A model generated the notes under the pieces. That model was not told the origin of the DNA and did no database searches. It worked only from the letters and a program-made list of their open reading frames with translations. Below, one piece after another: positions 21,921 to 32,220 of a DNA stretch of 64,000 nt (its first letter is position 1; every line of letters starts with the position of its first letter). The DNA is taken from assembly GCA_905221605.1 (NCBI GenBank), contig CAJNDS010002418.1, forward strand, positions 251,953-315,952, in the 5' to 3' direction. The stretch is from Symbiodinium natans (lineage: Eukaryota; Sar; Dinophyceae; Suessiales; Symbiodiniaceae). The position numbers and the translations under genes were made by a program.

Positions 21921-22778
21921 ACTGACCTAGCAGTTGTGGCCCCACAGTCCCACGACACCCGAAGCCAAGATCTGGTCCTCGACTGGGCCGGGAGTCGGCT
22001 TAGCCCTTGCTACTGTGCTACTCACCCTGTCCCCTACGTGGCCCCTCACCGGGTGACATGGCTGGGAAAGAGGAAGCTGGGAAGGGACCGGAGGAAGGGC
22101 TGAAGCATGAGAGGAAAAGGCATGGAGCAAGAGGCTGTTGAATGTTGACCACATGTACTTCCCACCAAGACAAATCGTGGTTATGACTAGGTTGACTAGG
22201 TGCAGACACACACACAGCCCTAAGACTTCAAGTGGATGCAGACAAGATGATGCCAAATTCGTATCGATGCTTGCGAGGTTGGTATGGGTTGCAGCAGATT
22301 TGCGCAGAAAAGTCCTTAGCAGCTGAGAGACACTGTCAGCAAACCATGCCGGGTGGTCGCCTCGGGAGGTCGAGGTCCTCAGCAACCAGCGACTCCGCAC
22401 CGGCCTTTCCCACACTGTAGATGATTCCTGGTGTATCGGTCAACGTTACAATTGTTCACGATTCTGCGATCGTGCAATGAAAGGCCTGATGTTCCCAACA
22501 TGGCTTGCAGCCCAGTCGTAGGATGCCCAGAAGAAGCAGCAACCTGTTGCCATGTTGAACCAGCCAGGCACAGCAGTCCATGATGCGTTCAATGATTTCT
22601 CCACCACAGTCACAGCCCCCGCAGCATCAAGCTCAGAAGCTCCAGACCAAGGAAGAGGCGGGGGTGGGGGGGTGGGGAGGGACCGCGGGGGACCCAAGAA
22701 GGCTCCTGAAATTCATCAAAGTTCCTTCTTATGGGACAGGTCCAGCCTCCTGCCGCTGCATCTTCAACGGCCTCCTCA

Positions 22779-22904
22779 GGAACAGCAGCGGCTGCAGCTG
22801 CAGCAGCAGCAGCGGGAACAGCACAGGGACAAGATCCGAACAGCCACTTCACCTTCGAGGCGCGGAGAGTCTGGTGGAGGAGGGACACCAACTGATTCAG
22901 ACTG
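22779..22904 (+). CDS. Gln-rich exon candidate
   Basis: After CCTCAG the frame reads EQQRLQLQQQQREQHRDKIR and then a Ser/Gly-rich tail to a stop at 22904. The CAGCAG-type DNA also gives poly-Ala in another frame. The Gln frame is preferred because similar Gln helices occur at 18.8 and 21.1 kb. Confidence 0.35.
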
Positions 22905-23009
22905 AATGGTTTTCCTTCCACATCCACTGCTGAGGTTTTCTTGCAGAGGCATGAGGGCATGAGGCACCCTTGTCTGTGAGCGGCTGAAGACGATTCTTGC
23001 TTCATCCAG

Positions 23010-23212
23010 TGTTGGTTCAAGGCTTGGTCTCAGCGTCCTTCCGGTCACCATGCATGACGTGGCGGTGCTGTGGGTGGGCTCCTGACTTTGGGGGACTTTG
23101 GGGGACTTTGGGGGATTTTGGGCCCTTCACTGTGCCGAATGCCTGTTTGCAGGTGAACGAAGTGTCTGAGGGTGGAGCTGTGGATGCATGGAACAAGCAG
23201 CAGACTCAGTTC
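23010..23212 (+). CDS. Second PDZ unit, two exons
   Basis: Exon 23010-23073 reads GSRLGLSVLPVTMHDVAVLW. A 79-bp GT-AG intron follows (23074-23152). Exon 23153-23212 reads VNEVSEGGAVDAWNKQQTQF. The junction is in frame, and the product aligns position by position with the first half of the PDZ unit at 14.6 kb (SRLGIQL ... EGGAVDAYNK). The C-terminal half of the domain was not located with confidence. Confidence 0.62.
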
Positions 23213-23550
23213 GTAGTATCCGTAGTCCTCAGTCCTCAGTCCTCGCAGTGGCTATGGCGGCTATGGCTCGACCAACGCTGAAGGTCTGTCTGCTCTGCTT
23301 TCCAAGTTCGAAGCGGAGATGTCTGGCTCCTGGAGAAGCGCTGCACAGATTGCGTGCTTGGATGTCAAACGCTCTGCCATGCCAGGCAATCACGCGAGTG
23401 TTCAATGCTGTGGGAGATCATGCAAAGATGATGGAGGTGTGCAGAAGTGAGTGTTGTAAAGGGACCGTTTAGGCCAACAGCATCAGCTGTCATCACAAGT
23501 TAGTGCCCACCTGTATGACCTTGATGACAGACAAGCCGTGTGTGCTTCAG

Positions 23551-23694
23551 GAGCTGCAGAGCCACCGGAACATCCGCCTGGCTCACTGCTCAGCGCCTCA
23601 TGTACAGAAGGAAACTTTGGAATCCCGATCCAAAGATGCGCAGGCCGTTGTGCGGCAAGGTGGCAACAACCCGGCAGTGCCAGCACCTGAGTGA
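23551..23694 (+). CDS. Exon of unknown function after the second PDZ unit
   Basis: After TGTGCTTCAG the frame reads ELQSHRNIRLAHCSAPHVQK and continues to AVPAPE and a TGA at 23692. The mixed, non-repetitive composition looks protein-coding. It may be the linker or end of the PDZ gene. Confidence 0.4.
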   Translation, partial: ELQSHRNIRLAHCSAPHVQKETLESRSKDAQAVVRQGGNNPAVPAPE

Positions 23695-25143
23695 GTAGTC
23701 CCCTTCATTGGCTGCGACAGCGCGTGTTGGTACTGCCAGGCCATCTGGAGCAAAGGCACCAGCAAAAGCTCCACCCCAACTTCCACAGTGGCTTCCTGAG
23801 ATTTGTATTGTCCGTGCGTTTGAGGGCCATTATGTGCATCATTCGTAGCTGCTTTTCTGGGATCTGAGGCAAGTTCCCAAAACCAGTGCACCTCGAATCC
23901 AGGAGTGCTGACGTGCTGCAGAATGTCCACAGCAAGCACAAGGCAGCACATTCCAACAACATCATAACCTGCAAAGGATGACGTGGGCCGCGGACAGCCA
24001 GCAACACGCCTAGCAATTTGCTGAACTGTTCCTAGCAGTTGGCTGAACGGTTCCTGTCTGCGTGTGGTTGTAGCTCGCCGCTTCAGGCGGGTACTGGTGG
24101 TGATGATCAAAGTGCCGCTGGCGGCCAAGCTGGTGCCAGGCTGGACTTGCTGGGCCGGGCTTTGCTCTCTCGCCGATGTGTGCTTGGATGCGACATGATG
24201 TGTGCTTGGATGCGACTGGGTCATGGGGGCACATGATCGAAGTTGTGGCCAGGATGCTTCCCAGACCCGGCAATCCCCTCGGAAATGAGGCTCGGAATGG
24301 CTCACAAGTGCCAATTGAAGCCCAACAGAGATGCAACTCCATTGTTCCTGCAGGCAGAACAGGATGCCTGGGAGTGCTGGGCCCGGAAAGTCTCCACTTC
24401 ATGTCCACACGTCCGAAAGCATCCAAAAAGCGTCCCGAACACAAGCATGGGACCCACAAGGAAATCTGCGCCTCCACCTGGCCTGGCAAAGCCTTTGCTG
24501 GCAGCTGAGGCTATAGGCTCTTAGGAATCTTAGGAGAAATCTTTGCAAATCTCCACTCGTAGTTTTTTTTTTTTTTCTGTGGAAGCCGGCAGCGAAGGAC
24601 GAAGGAGAGAACACTGAGCAGAGTGCCTGAGCTGAGGGCGCCCGTAGACCCTCGTCCGCTCGGTTCCTCTGCAGATGATCCAGGCCCTGGAATCCCGAAA
24701 ACCCTGAAATGCCTTGCTTTTTGTGATTTATGCTCGGGGGGCCTTGTCTCAGTCAGTCTCAGCCATGGATGCGAGGAGATTTGATGGGGAGCATTGATGT
24801 TCAGGAAAACGGAACGCGCCGTCCTCATGGGAAAGTTTTCTTAAACTCAGCTTTGTCGTGTAGGGTTCCTTGATCGTGGCTCGCTGAGGAATGGCCCGCT
24901 CCGCTTTCAGGCACCTGCACTTCGTACTGTGGAAAGAGTCGTGGGGAGACCGCTGCACTGGAGGTTGTCCTGGCACGAAAAGGACCTGGGCGTCTCGGTA
25001 TAGATGCCCTGCCCCCGAGAAGCAGAACATAATGCTTTGGAGCCATTGACTGTGGGATTCCTGCAAGGTCGTTCTAAAGCGAGAGGCAAACTTCTGCCTT
25101 GCCCCAAGAGTATAGGTGCTGGCACGCATGCCTGGGGGGCAAG

Positions 25144-25370
25144 GTCGCGCTTTGGAGTTGATGATCAAGCGCTGCACCTAACTGTAGGTGGCCTTTTGGT
25201 GTACAAAGTCAGCGAGGGCGGCAGAGTTTCGAGCCAAGAGCATGCTCGTGAAAAGAGAGACAGCTGAGAGCACAAATTCTGATGCTTCGGTGTGTGCTAC
25301 AGTGTTTACTCGTGTTCAACTCGCGCTCAAGGTGGACGCGTGGAACAAGCAGAGCCAGATGCCCTACCGG
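25144..25370 (+). CDS. Third PDZ unit, two exons
   Basis: Exon 25144-25225 contains SRFGVDDQALHLTV and VYKVSEGGR. A 106-bp GT-AG intron follows (25226-25331). Exon 25332-25370 reads VDAWNKQSQMPYR before a GTTTTG donor. The join gives SEGGRVDAWNK, matching SEGGAVDAWNK of the second unit and EGGAVDAYNK of the first. The units are paralogous, so the region carries at least three related PDZ domains. Confidence 0.62.
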
Positions 25371-25883
25371 GTTTTGCCAGGCTGGGTGACCGTGCCACAA
25401 TGGCCAAAGCACGTGCCGTGATTCATGAACCTTGCAAAGCGTCCCCACCCTGTACCCTTCCAACCCTGGCAGGCGATCACATCCTCGAGGTCAGCTCTGC
25501 ATGATTTTCATTGTGCTGATTGTGTCTCATGCTTGGTACACGATGTAGACGATGTGCACGATGCTCGCTCCATCTTGGCGTTTGCTGCGGTGGGTGGCGG
25601 CCGTGCATCATCTTTGACAAGCAGAGTCTCCTCTGCAGACCTTTGGTATCTTTGGTCCCTTTAGGTGGCGTTTCCTGTAGAACTTGCGCCAGTGCTCTGC
25701 GTGTGAAAGATGCTGCTTGCATCGGTTCATCCGCCAAGACGGCGGAATCGATGCGATCAGCATTGAGGCCTTCACAGCAGGGAACGTCAGGTTGGAAAGA
25801 TCTCCGAGAGCAGAGCATCAGCACATCCTGCACAACATAAGGTCCAGTGATGCTATAGTGGAGGATGGGTGTCGGGGTTTCGC

Positions 25884-26220
25884 TTAAATTCTTAAGTCCC
25901 CGCAAAGCAGGGGGGGCGGGCAAACATGCCACGCGAGCCGAGCCCCCCCTTGCCCCATGAAGCGTAGAGAACACATACAAGTTGTGGGCAACCTCATAAA
26001 AGCGGGGGGCTGCAGGAACCTCACCAACTTTGGGGGAGAGAAGACACGGAGATCGAGCTGGGAGGTAACCTTTGATGAGCTCGGTGTGATCGGAAGCTCG
26101 GCGACAGCACGGATAACAAATATAACAAGCTCACCCACGCGGCACAACAAAGTGGAGGGGGGGAACCCGGATGGCGAAGCTCCGGAGCATCTGCAACCTC
26201 AAGGCTAGCTTTTTCCACGG
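25884..26220. other. Open segment of unclear origin
   Basis: Reads NLTNFGGEKTRRSSWEVTFD on the + strand and remains open on the - strand. It may be a repeat-derived piece. I could not decide strand or function. Confidence 0.25.
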
Positions 26221-26653
26221 TGACTGCTTGTGACGTGGCCATGCTCTTCTCTACGAATCGCAGACCCTGCGCGTCAGAGGGAGGTAGGGCCAGCTTGCCG
26301 TGACCATGCTCAAAACACAAGAATAGATCATGTGAAAGGAGTCCGCTGCAGGTTTCCGCAAGAGTTGCGACACAGTGTGCAAGCTTTCGCCAAGATCGAA
26401 TCGACGAGACGCCCCGCAAACCATGGTACGTGGCCCTGATCGGCCTAAGCACAAGACCCTGAACCACGGGATGAGCTTTTCCCGGCGGTCTAAAGGGGCA
26501 AAGACGGCAGAGATCTCTAAGTACCCCGGAGTGTATTCAAGCGAGAAAAGGCGGCTGAAACATTTGTGGTGCAGGCGCATGAAGTTCACGAAATATTGGC
26601 ATTTCCCTGCGTCGACTGAGCCACATCATGCTTCTTTCTTTTAAAGTTCAGTG

Positions 26654-26745
26654 TATGGCGAGGTGAACGACGTGAGCATCAGTGCCCAGCCCAGCAATTC
26701 ACTGTAAGTAGGGTGTAGAGGTCAACGGCGTGAGTGGCAGTGCCC
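26654..26745 (+). repeat. Duplicated PDZ C-terminal motif (EVN-V-S-SAQ)
   Basis: Two copies about 55 bp apart, GAG|GTGAACGACGTGAGC and GAG|GTCAACGGCGTGAGT, both followed by AGTGCCCAGCC. They encode EVNDVSISAQ and EVNGVSGSAQ, the end of a PDZ domain, each beginning at an AG. This looks like a local exon duplication, possibly the missing half of the third PDZ unit. Confidence 0.45.
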
Positions 26746-26826
26746 AGCCTAAATCGAAAATGCCTCGCTCTTTGTACCCCCTCCTAGACTTCGTTGTCAA
26801 CCTCACTTGCTTCTTTGAATGCTCAG

Positions 26827-27006
26827 GCGGAGATAGCAAGTCGCAGAATGACAAGTTTGCTGTTAGGACCTGTGTCAGCCACGTTGCCATCCGAGCTTCG
26901 TTGCAAGCGGATAACAGTTAGAGATCTTGCCGATGTGCAGGATGGTGCAGGAGTTGTCCAAGGACAGGAGAAACGTGCACTTTACGGCGCGCCCGTGTTC
27001 AAGTAG
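26827..27006 (+). CDS. Exon of unknown function downstream of PDZ repeats
   Basis: After GCTCAG a 59-codon frame reads AEIASRRMTSLLLGPVSATL, then ITVRDLADVQDGAGVVQG, and ends YGAPVFK and TAG. It is probably the next exon of the PDZ gene, but the - strand is also open here. Confidence 0.4.
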   Translation, partial: AEIASRRMTSLLLGPVSATLPSELRCKRITVRDLADVQDGAGVVQGQEKRALYGAPVFK

Positions 27007-27646
27007 GTAGTTCAAGGCTACAGGGGAAAACTGCATCTGGCAGTGAGAACCTGCACCAGGTCGAAAGAGCCCCCTCGATGTCTGAGATCTCTCCGGAGGT
27101 CGTGAGATGCATCGACAGCTAGTGCCGATTCGTGCAGCGCAAGATCTAAAGTTGCCAACTTGCGCACCGGACAGGACGAAAGCATCCAGGTGTCTGACCA
27201 AGGTGCGGCCGTCGTTGGGGCTGGCTTGACTGGGTGAGAGAGCATGCGTCTTGTGGTCGCTCTAGGCGATGCGCGTCGTCGCGCGGATGAGCCACGAGCT
27301 CACAAGTTCATGACTTGTTCTGAGATGTCATTTTCGTAGGCTGTTTGCGTTTGAGGCAGATCCTGCCGCGGCACGTAGGCAGCAAGCTCAGGTCGTTGAA
27401 AGCACAGCGCCGCAGTCTAGTCTCTGAACTCTGCAGAGCCACTGTAGTCTCCTTTGTTTGGTGATTCGTTTCCCCAGGTCCCCAGCAGAGCCTGGAGGGT
27501 GGCCAGGACCAGGGAGAACTAAAGCAGTCTACCCGATCCCACAAGCCCTCATGTCCTTCCCAGTCCTTCCTCCCGAGCCTCCCCAACCCATTCCTCTGCG
27601 CCTCAACTGGCAAACTGGCAGAGCCCCCGCCCGCGTGTCTCTGTGT

Positions 27647-27650
27647 GCGC

Positions 27651-27729
<79 letters not shown>

Positions 27730-27730
27730 T

Positions 27731-27776
<46 letters not shown>
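27647..27776. repeat. (GTGC)n followed by (GT)n microsatellite
   Basis: About 20 GTGC units and then about 22 GT units. Open frames through it (Arg/Ala/Cys/Val repeats) are artefacts. Confidence 0.97.
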
Positions 27777-27778
<2 letters not shown>

Positions 27779-28858
27779 ACAGCTGTTTTCAAAAGTTTTT
27801 CTTATGCAGGGTGGGTCAGCAGGGTAAGTGTGTGCGTGGGTGTGTATGCGGGCGGCAGGGCTCTCAACTCGCGAATATCATGATTGGGGCTGCTGGTCCC
27901 TTTCGACATTTCTCGACATGCAGCACTGGCACATCTTCGGCAAGCTTGTTCGATTAAGTGATGAGCGGCTGGAGTCGGTAGAGTCATGTAGAGTCAATAT
28001 GAGTCAATGTAGAGTCCGTGAGACCAGAGCAGCTACAGGCCGCGCAAGGATCACATCAGTTTTGTTTTTCTGGAGTTCTCGTGACTGGATTCCACACGTT
28101 TAGCGCTGCGAAGGATTCCGACACGGCCCAAGGCAAGCCTGCTGTCTCTGCTGACATGACATTGTTATAACATGCCTGCCCTTCAGCGCATCAGCTGTGT
28201 TTGCTTCGTTGCTACAAGGTGCTGTTCCGAAGCCCAGCAGTCAGCCACTTGCCAGCAATGTCATGAGAAATGCTAGTGAACGACGGGAACATGTGGCGTG
28301 GCAAGCCCGGACTTTTCGCTGCTGGAGGAGATGTAGGTAGGTCCTGTAGGTAGCTCTTGGCCATTTCCTGAGGCCCACACCTTCGAAGTCAAAAGCCCAG
28401 TCCGGGGGACAGGCGCCTCCAAAGCAAGGGCAGCCAAAAGCGACCCCTGCAATCGCACCAAAGTCCGGAGCACAGTTTTTCAGCGCCATCTTTCGATAGC
28501 ATGTTTCGACTGTTTCGATGGCATGTGTCGGGCATCATGTTTCTCGAAGCCGGCCTGCAAGAAGTTCCCAGAAGGGTGCCAGTGCCCGAGGTGGGCGCCG
28601 AAGTCAGGTCTGCCAGGCTGGTTGCTTGTGAGCTGCCGTGTGCTGTGAAGTGCTGTGACGTGCTGTGAACTGGGATTGCGTTGTTTCCACGCTGCATTGG
28701 GCAAGGGAAGTCTGAGGAGAGCGAAAGTGTGGAGGTCGAGGAAGAAGGCTGGGGCTTGCCGCGTTTCAAAGGGCCATGGACTGTGTAAGATGTGAGCTGA
28801 GCTAAACTGAGCTGAGACTCTGGGACTATCTGATGCTGAGGTGCCTTGCCCATTCCAG

Positions 28859-29469
28859 ATGGAGAGGCCGACCAGGCCCTTCCAGAACCCACACAGGAGA
28901 CGGAGGGGAAAGAAGAGAAAGCGGAGAAGGAGGAGAAAGAAGAGAAGGAAGAGACGGAAGAGAAGGAGAAGGAAGAGAAGGAAGACAAGGAACAGAAGGA
29001 AGACAAAGACAAGGACCCCCCAGAGCCCAAAGAACCTGAGACAGCCAAAGCTGAAGAGACCCTTCCAGCCGTCGAGACGGAGGCTCCGTCTTCGGCACCT
29101 TCAGACCAGGCTTCCGCAAAGGAAGCTCTGGCCCCTCCCAAGGCCAAGGAGCCCAACAAGGCACCCCCGACGGCGCCGCCCCCCGCCTCCCCTTCTTCCA
29201 GGCCCCTGCCGCCACCTCCCAAGATGGTGGCTCCTCCTAAGCCAGGGCAGCCAGGCCCAAAGACCAAGGCAAAGCCCGACGAGAAGGAGCAAGGTGAAAA
29301 GGAAGGAAAGCCCGAAAAGGCCGAGAAGGCCGAAGCAAAGGCCGAAGCAAAATCTGAGGCAAAGTCTGGACTGCCTGCCCCGCCAGCCGGCCCGGCTCCG
29401 CCTCCTCCTGAAGGCGAGCTGGCTGATGGCTCGCCCACCACATCACCCAAAGCCACTTCGCAAGCATAG
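28859..29469 (+). CDS. Lys/Glu- and Pro-rich C-terminal exon
   Basis: After CCATTCCAG the frame runs 203 codons to TAG at 29467. It comprises a Lys/Glu block (EEKAEKEEKEEKEETEEKEK), a Ser/Ala/Pro middle with PPTAPPPASPSSRPLPPPP, a second Lys/Glu/Ala block and a Pro-rich end finishing KATSQA. It is low complexity and probably disordered. The composition follows a + strand reading that also has a clean acceptor. The 355-codon antisense frame is its shadow. It may be the tail of the PDZ scaffold gene upstream or a separate gene. Confidence 0.5.
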
Positions 29470-29639
29470 CCTCAACGAGGACCGGGACACATCGGGTGAA
29501 GGAGTGGTATTGAGTGGTGTGATGGTCGCACCGACGTAAAGTTGAAAGACAAACCGCAGCTCACGCTAGGACCAGCAAACACGTCCCGTGGACAGTTCAG
29601 GTGGTGCCAGTGCTAGTGACTGCTAGTGCACTTAGTGCA

Positions 29640-30500
29640 ACGGCCATCTGCTTGCAGGACCGTGGCAGTCTTGCCGACCTGTGTTTCAACTGAGAGCCTC
29701 GCTGACTTTCTGAGTGTTGTGTTTGTCACATCCACTTTTCATCGGGGGGTATATTCCCCGCTACAGCCATGCCAACAGCAATGTGTTTCTTTCTCCTGTA
29801 GACCTGATGGAATCAGGTGCAGAGATATTTTCCAGGCCTTTTGCTAGCGACCAGTATTTCAGACCTCAGCATTTGACAGCACATTGAAGCCACAAACTGC
29901 AAATGAACGCCTGACAGCACAGAGGCCTGTCCTCTCACCTGCGCCTTATATGACAGAAGCCTGGCTATGCCCATTTAGGTTGTTGGCTCGATGGACTTTG
30001 ATAAACTTACTTCTGTTTTGCATGATGTAGCCGTCTGGCGCAGATCATTGAAGCAGGTTGAACCTCGTGTCAGATGGTGAAGCGCGGTGAAGCATTCGTT
30101 AAGCAAAATTGCTCTTGCGCAGCACCTTGAGCGAGTTGCAGTTGCCTTTGCATGCGCTGTGCATCCCCACACATACATTGGTCTGCATGGGGCAGTCGAG
30201 CCGTTGGCAGACCGCCGGCATGCGTAGAACACGATTCCGAGGGAAAGCATCTCCGCCGGTTTGCAGGCAGTTATAATTTCCTGTGGAGCGCCCGATTCGT
30301 TCGACGTCTACGAGGCTCCTCGCGCCTGTTTTGAACCTTGTCTACGCATAGACGTGCGTGCATGGTGCAGGCTTGCTTCGAGACCCTCACGAAGGTTGGG
30401 TTCGGGCTGCCTGGCATTGCCAATAAGGCGACCGATCGACCAGCATTCTGCCATATTCTGCCGCTTCGAGATCTTGAGACGTGGGCTTCGACTTTCGCAG
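29640..30500. other. Stretch without a supported gene
   Basis: No motif-bearing frame seen between the end of the Lys/Glu-rich exon and the next exon candidate. Confidence 0.4.
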
Positions 30501-30605
30501 GAGCTTCTGCTGAAACTACTCGAAGATGTCCATGAGGCAGATGGCAGATTCCGCCCACAGCGTCAAACGTGCCATCCTTCTATGGGAAATGAGCATTTAA
30601 AACCT
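30501..30605 (+). CDS. Possible exon upstream of the oxygenase gene
   Basis: After TTTCGCAG the frame reads ELLLKLLEDVHEADGRFRPQ. A leucine-rich helix of this kind occurs in the middle of isopenicillin N synthase-like oxygenases, but its position before the NxWP-like exon does not fit that order. Assignment is open. Confidence 0.3.
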
Positions 30606-32220
30606 TAGAGGCGACAGTATGCAGGGTCGTTCTGATGAGCCTTGCGAGCCTAAAGTGGTCGTGATCGCTTTTGTGAAAATGCATGACATCCTCGTGACAG
30701 GTTTATGATGTCCTCCTGTCCTGTGTGGAGACCTATGAGTGGGCCGGGAACCTTTCTGGAATCCGACCCCCCTTCTTTGGCTCCATCACTCTCCGCTGCT
30801 CTCTGCGCTTCACTGAAGGTCCAACCCGGAGCAACAGGCCTCCTGCGGCTGTGGATGCTTCAGGTGCAGTGTGGCGCAATATGATACAACAGCGTAGGAC
30901 AGATGGGTGTGCTACGGTGTGTCGCGTGACTTGACCGAGCTTGATGACGTACAGTGCGGTCCTGTTTGGCTTAAGCTTTATAGAGCCGCGATCTGGAGCC
31001 TCGAGCTTCAGCTCACTCGCCCCCGCCCCAGCCACGAGCAGCGGAATCGGCGGACCCAATGCAACCATATTGCAACGAAGTGCAGCGATCTGATTTCTGA
31101 GTGGGTTCTCAGGCTCCATATGCCCCGGGAAGTGGTCGTTGTGGCGTGTCTCGGCACAGCATCGGTCGCCCTCACTCATTGAAGCGCTGGCAGAGACTTG
31201 CAAAGGTACGAGGACCTGGTGGCAGGCGTGGACCTAGGGCCACAGCTCCTCGAGGCAGGAGACTGTTCTTTTCTGAGTGCCATGGAGAGTGAAGGGTGAT
31301 CAAAGGGTGATCAAAGAGTGATCAAAAAGTTATCGTGATCCTCGTTCTGGGCATCGCTGAGCGACATCAGGCCTGGGGACCTGGCAGCCTCGGAGTTGTT
31401 GCCGTCCGAGGAGTTCCAAGATGGCAGGACCTCAGCGTGGACTCAAAACAGCTCAGGCGACTTGCCAAGCTCCCTCAGGGTGTTCATTTCAAGCCTCGAG
31501 AGAAAAAAAAAGAGCCGAGGTGGGAGGAAAAGAGCCGAGGTCAGAGGTCAGGGATATGTAGCCGCCGTTGCGAATCGTATCCGTATCAGAACCGACAAAG
31601 GCCAAAGGGCCTCATGCTTTAAGGGGCTCGTGCAGTCCTCGAGCTGCGAGGCGGTTGGTGAGATGTGCGAAATCTGCAAATGCCGAGATGCCCGCCCCGA
31701 CATCCATAAATCCCCTGGCCTCAGGCCTCCCAGCGTTGTTTTAACCCCTCCACTGAAGTTCACGGAAGCCTTTCGAAACTTCTGGAACATTCCCGATTCT
31801 CGGTTGGGTTCAATTTTCCCAAATAGGCATGACTCGGGCATGTGCCCTGCCAGGAGCTGTACCTGTCTGTGCTACAGCGGGCCACCTAGCAACCACCACC
31901 ATTGAAGCTTCTGCGGGGCTTCCGTGGGCTTTAGGCTGGCGCACAAGCTTGCTCACCTGCCGCCGCAGAGCTTGGCAGCCATCGAGGATGAGGTGCGATG
32001 TATCGGAGCATGTCTTGGCATCATAGGTCTTGCCTTCCGCACGAGGCCTCTATGTACAATGCTGGCTGGCCGCTTGCACAGAGGATAGGACGTGATAGGA
32101 TACGTGATATTTTCAGGGCTTTCTGCACTGACCCCGCTTTGGGACCAGAAAATAAGGTCGCATGGAAAGGAGAAACTCGGAGACAAACCTGACCTGGCGA
32201 AAGGATCGTGTCATCCTCAG

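Noticed and set aside
27458-27883. Open frames with Arg/Ala/Cys/Val and Thr/His repeats
   Set aside because: They read through the GTGC/GT microsatellite.
28389-29456. 355-codon open frame on the - strand
   Set aside because: It is the antisense of the Lys/Glu/Pro-rich exon. Its Ser/Phe/Gly repeats follow from the GAG/AAG codons on the other strand.
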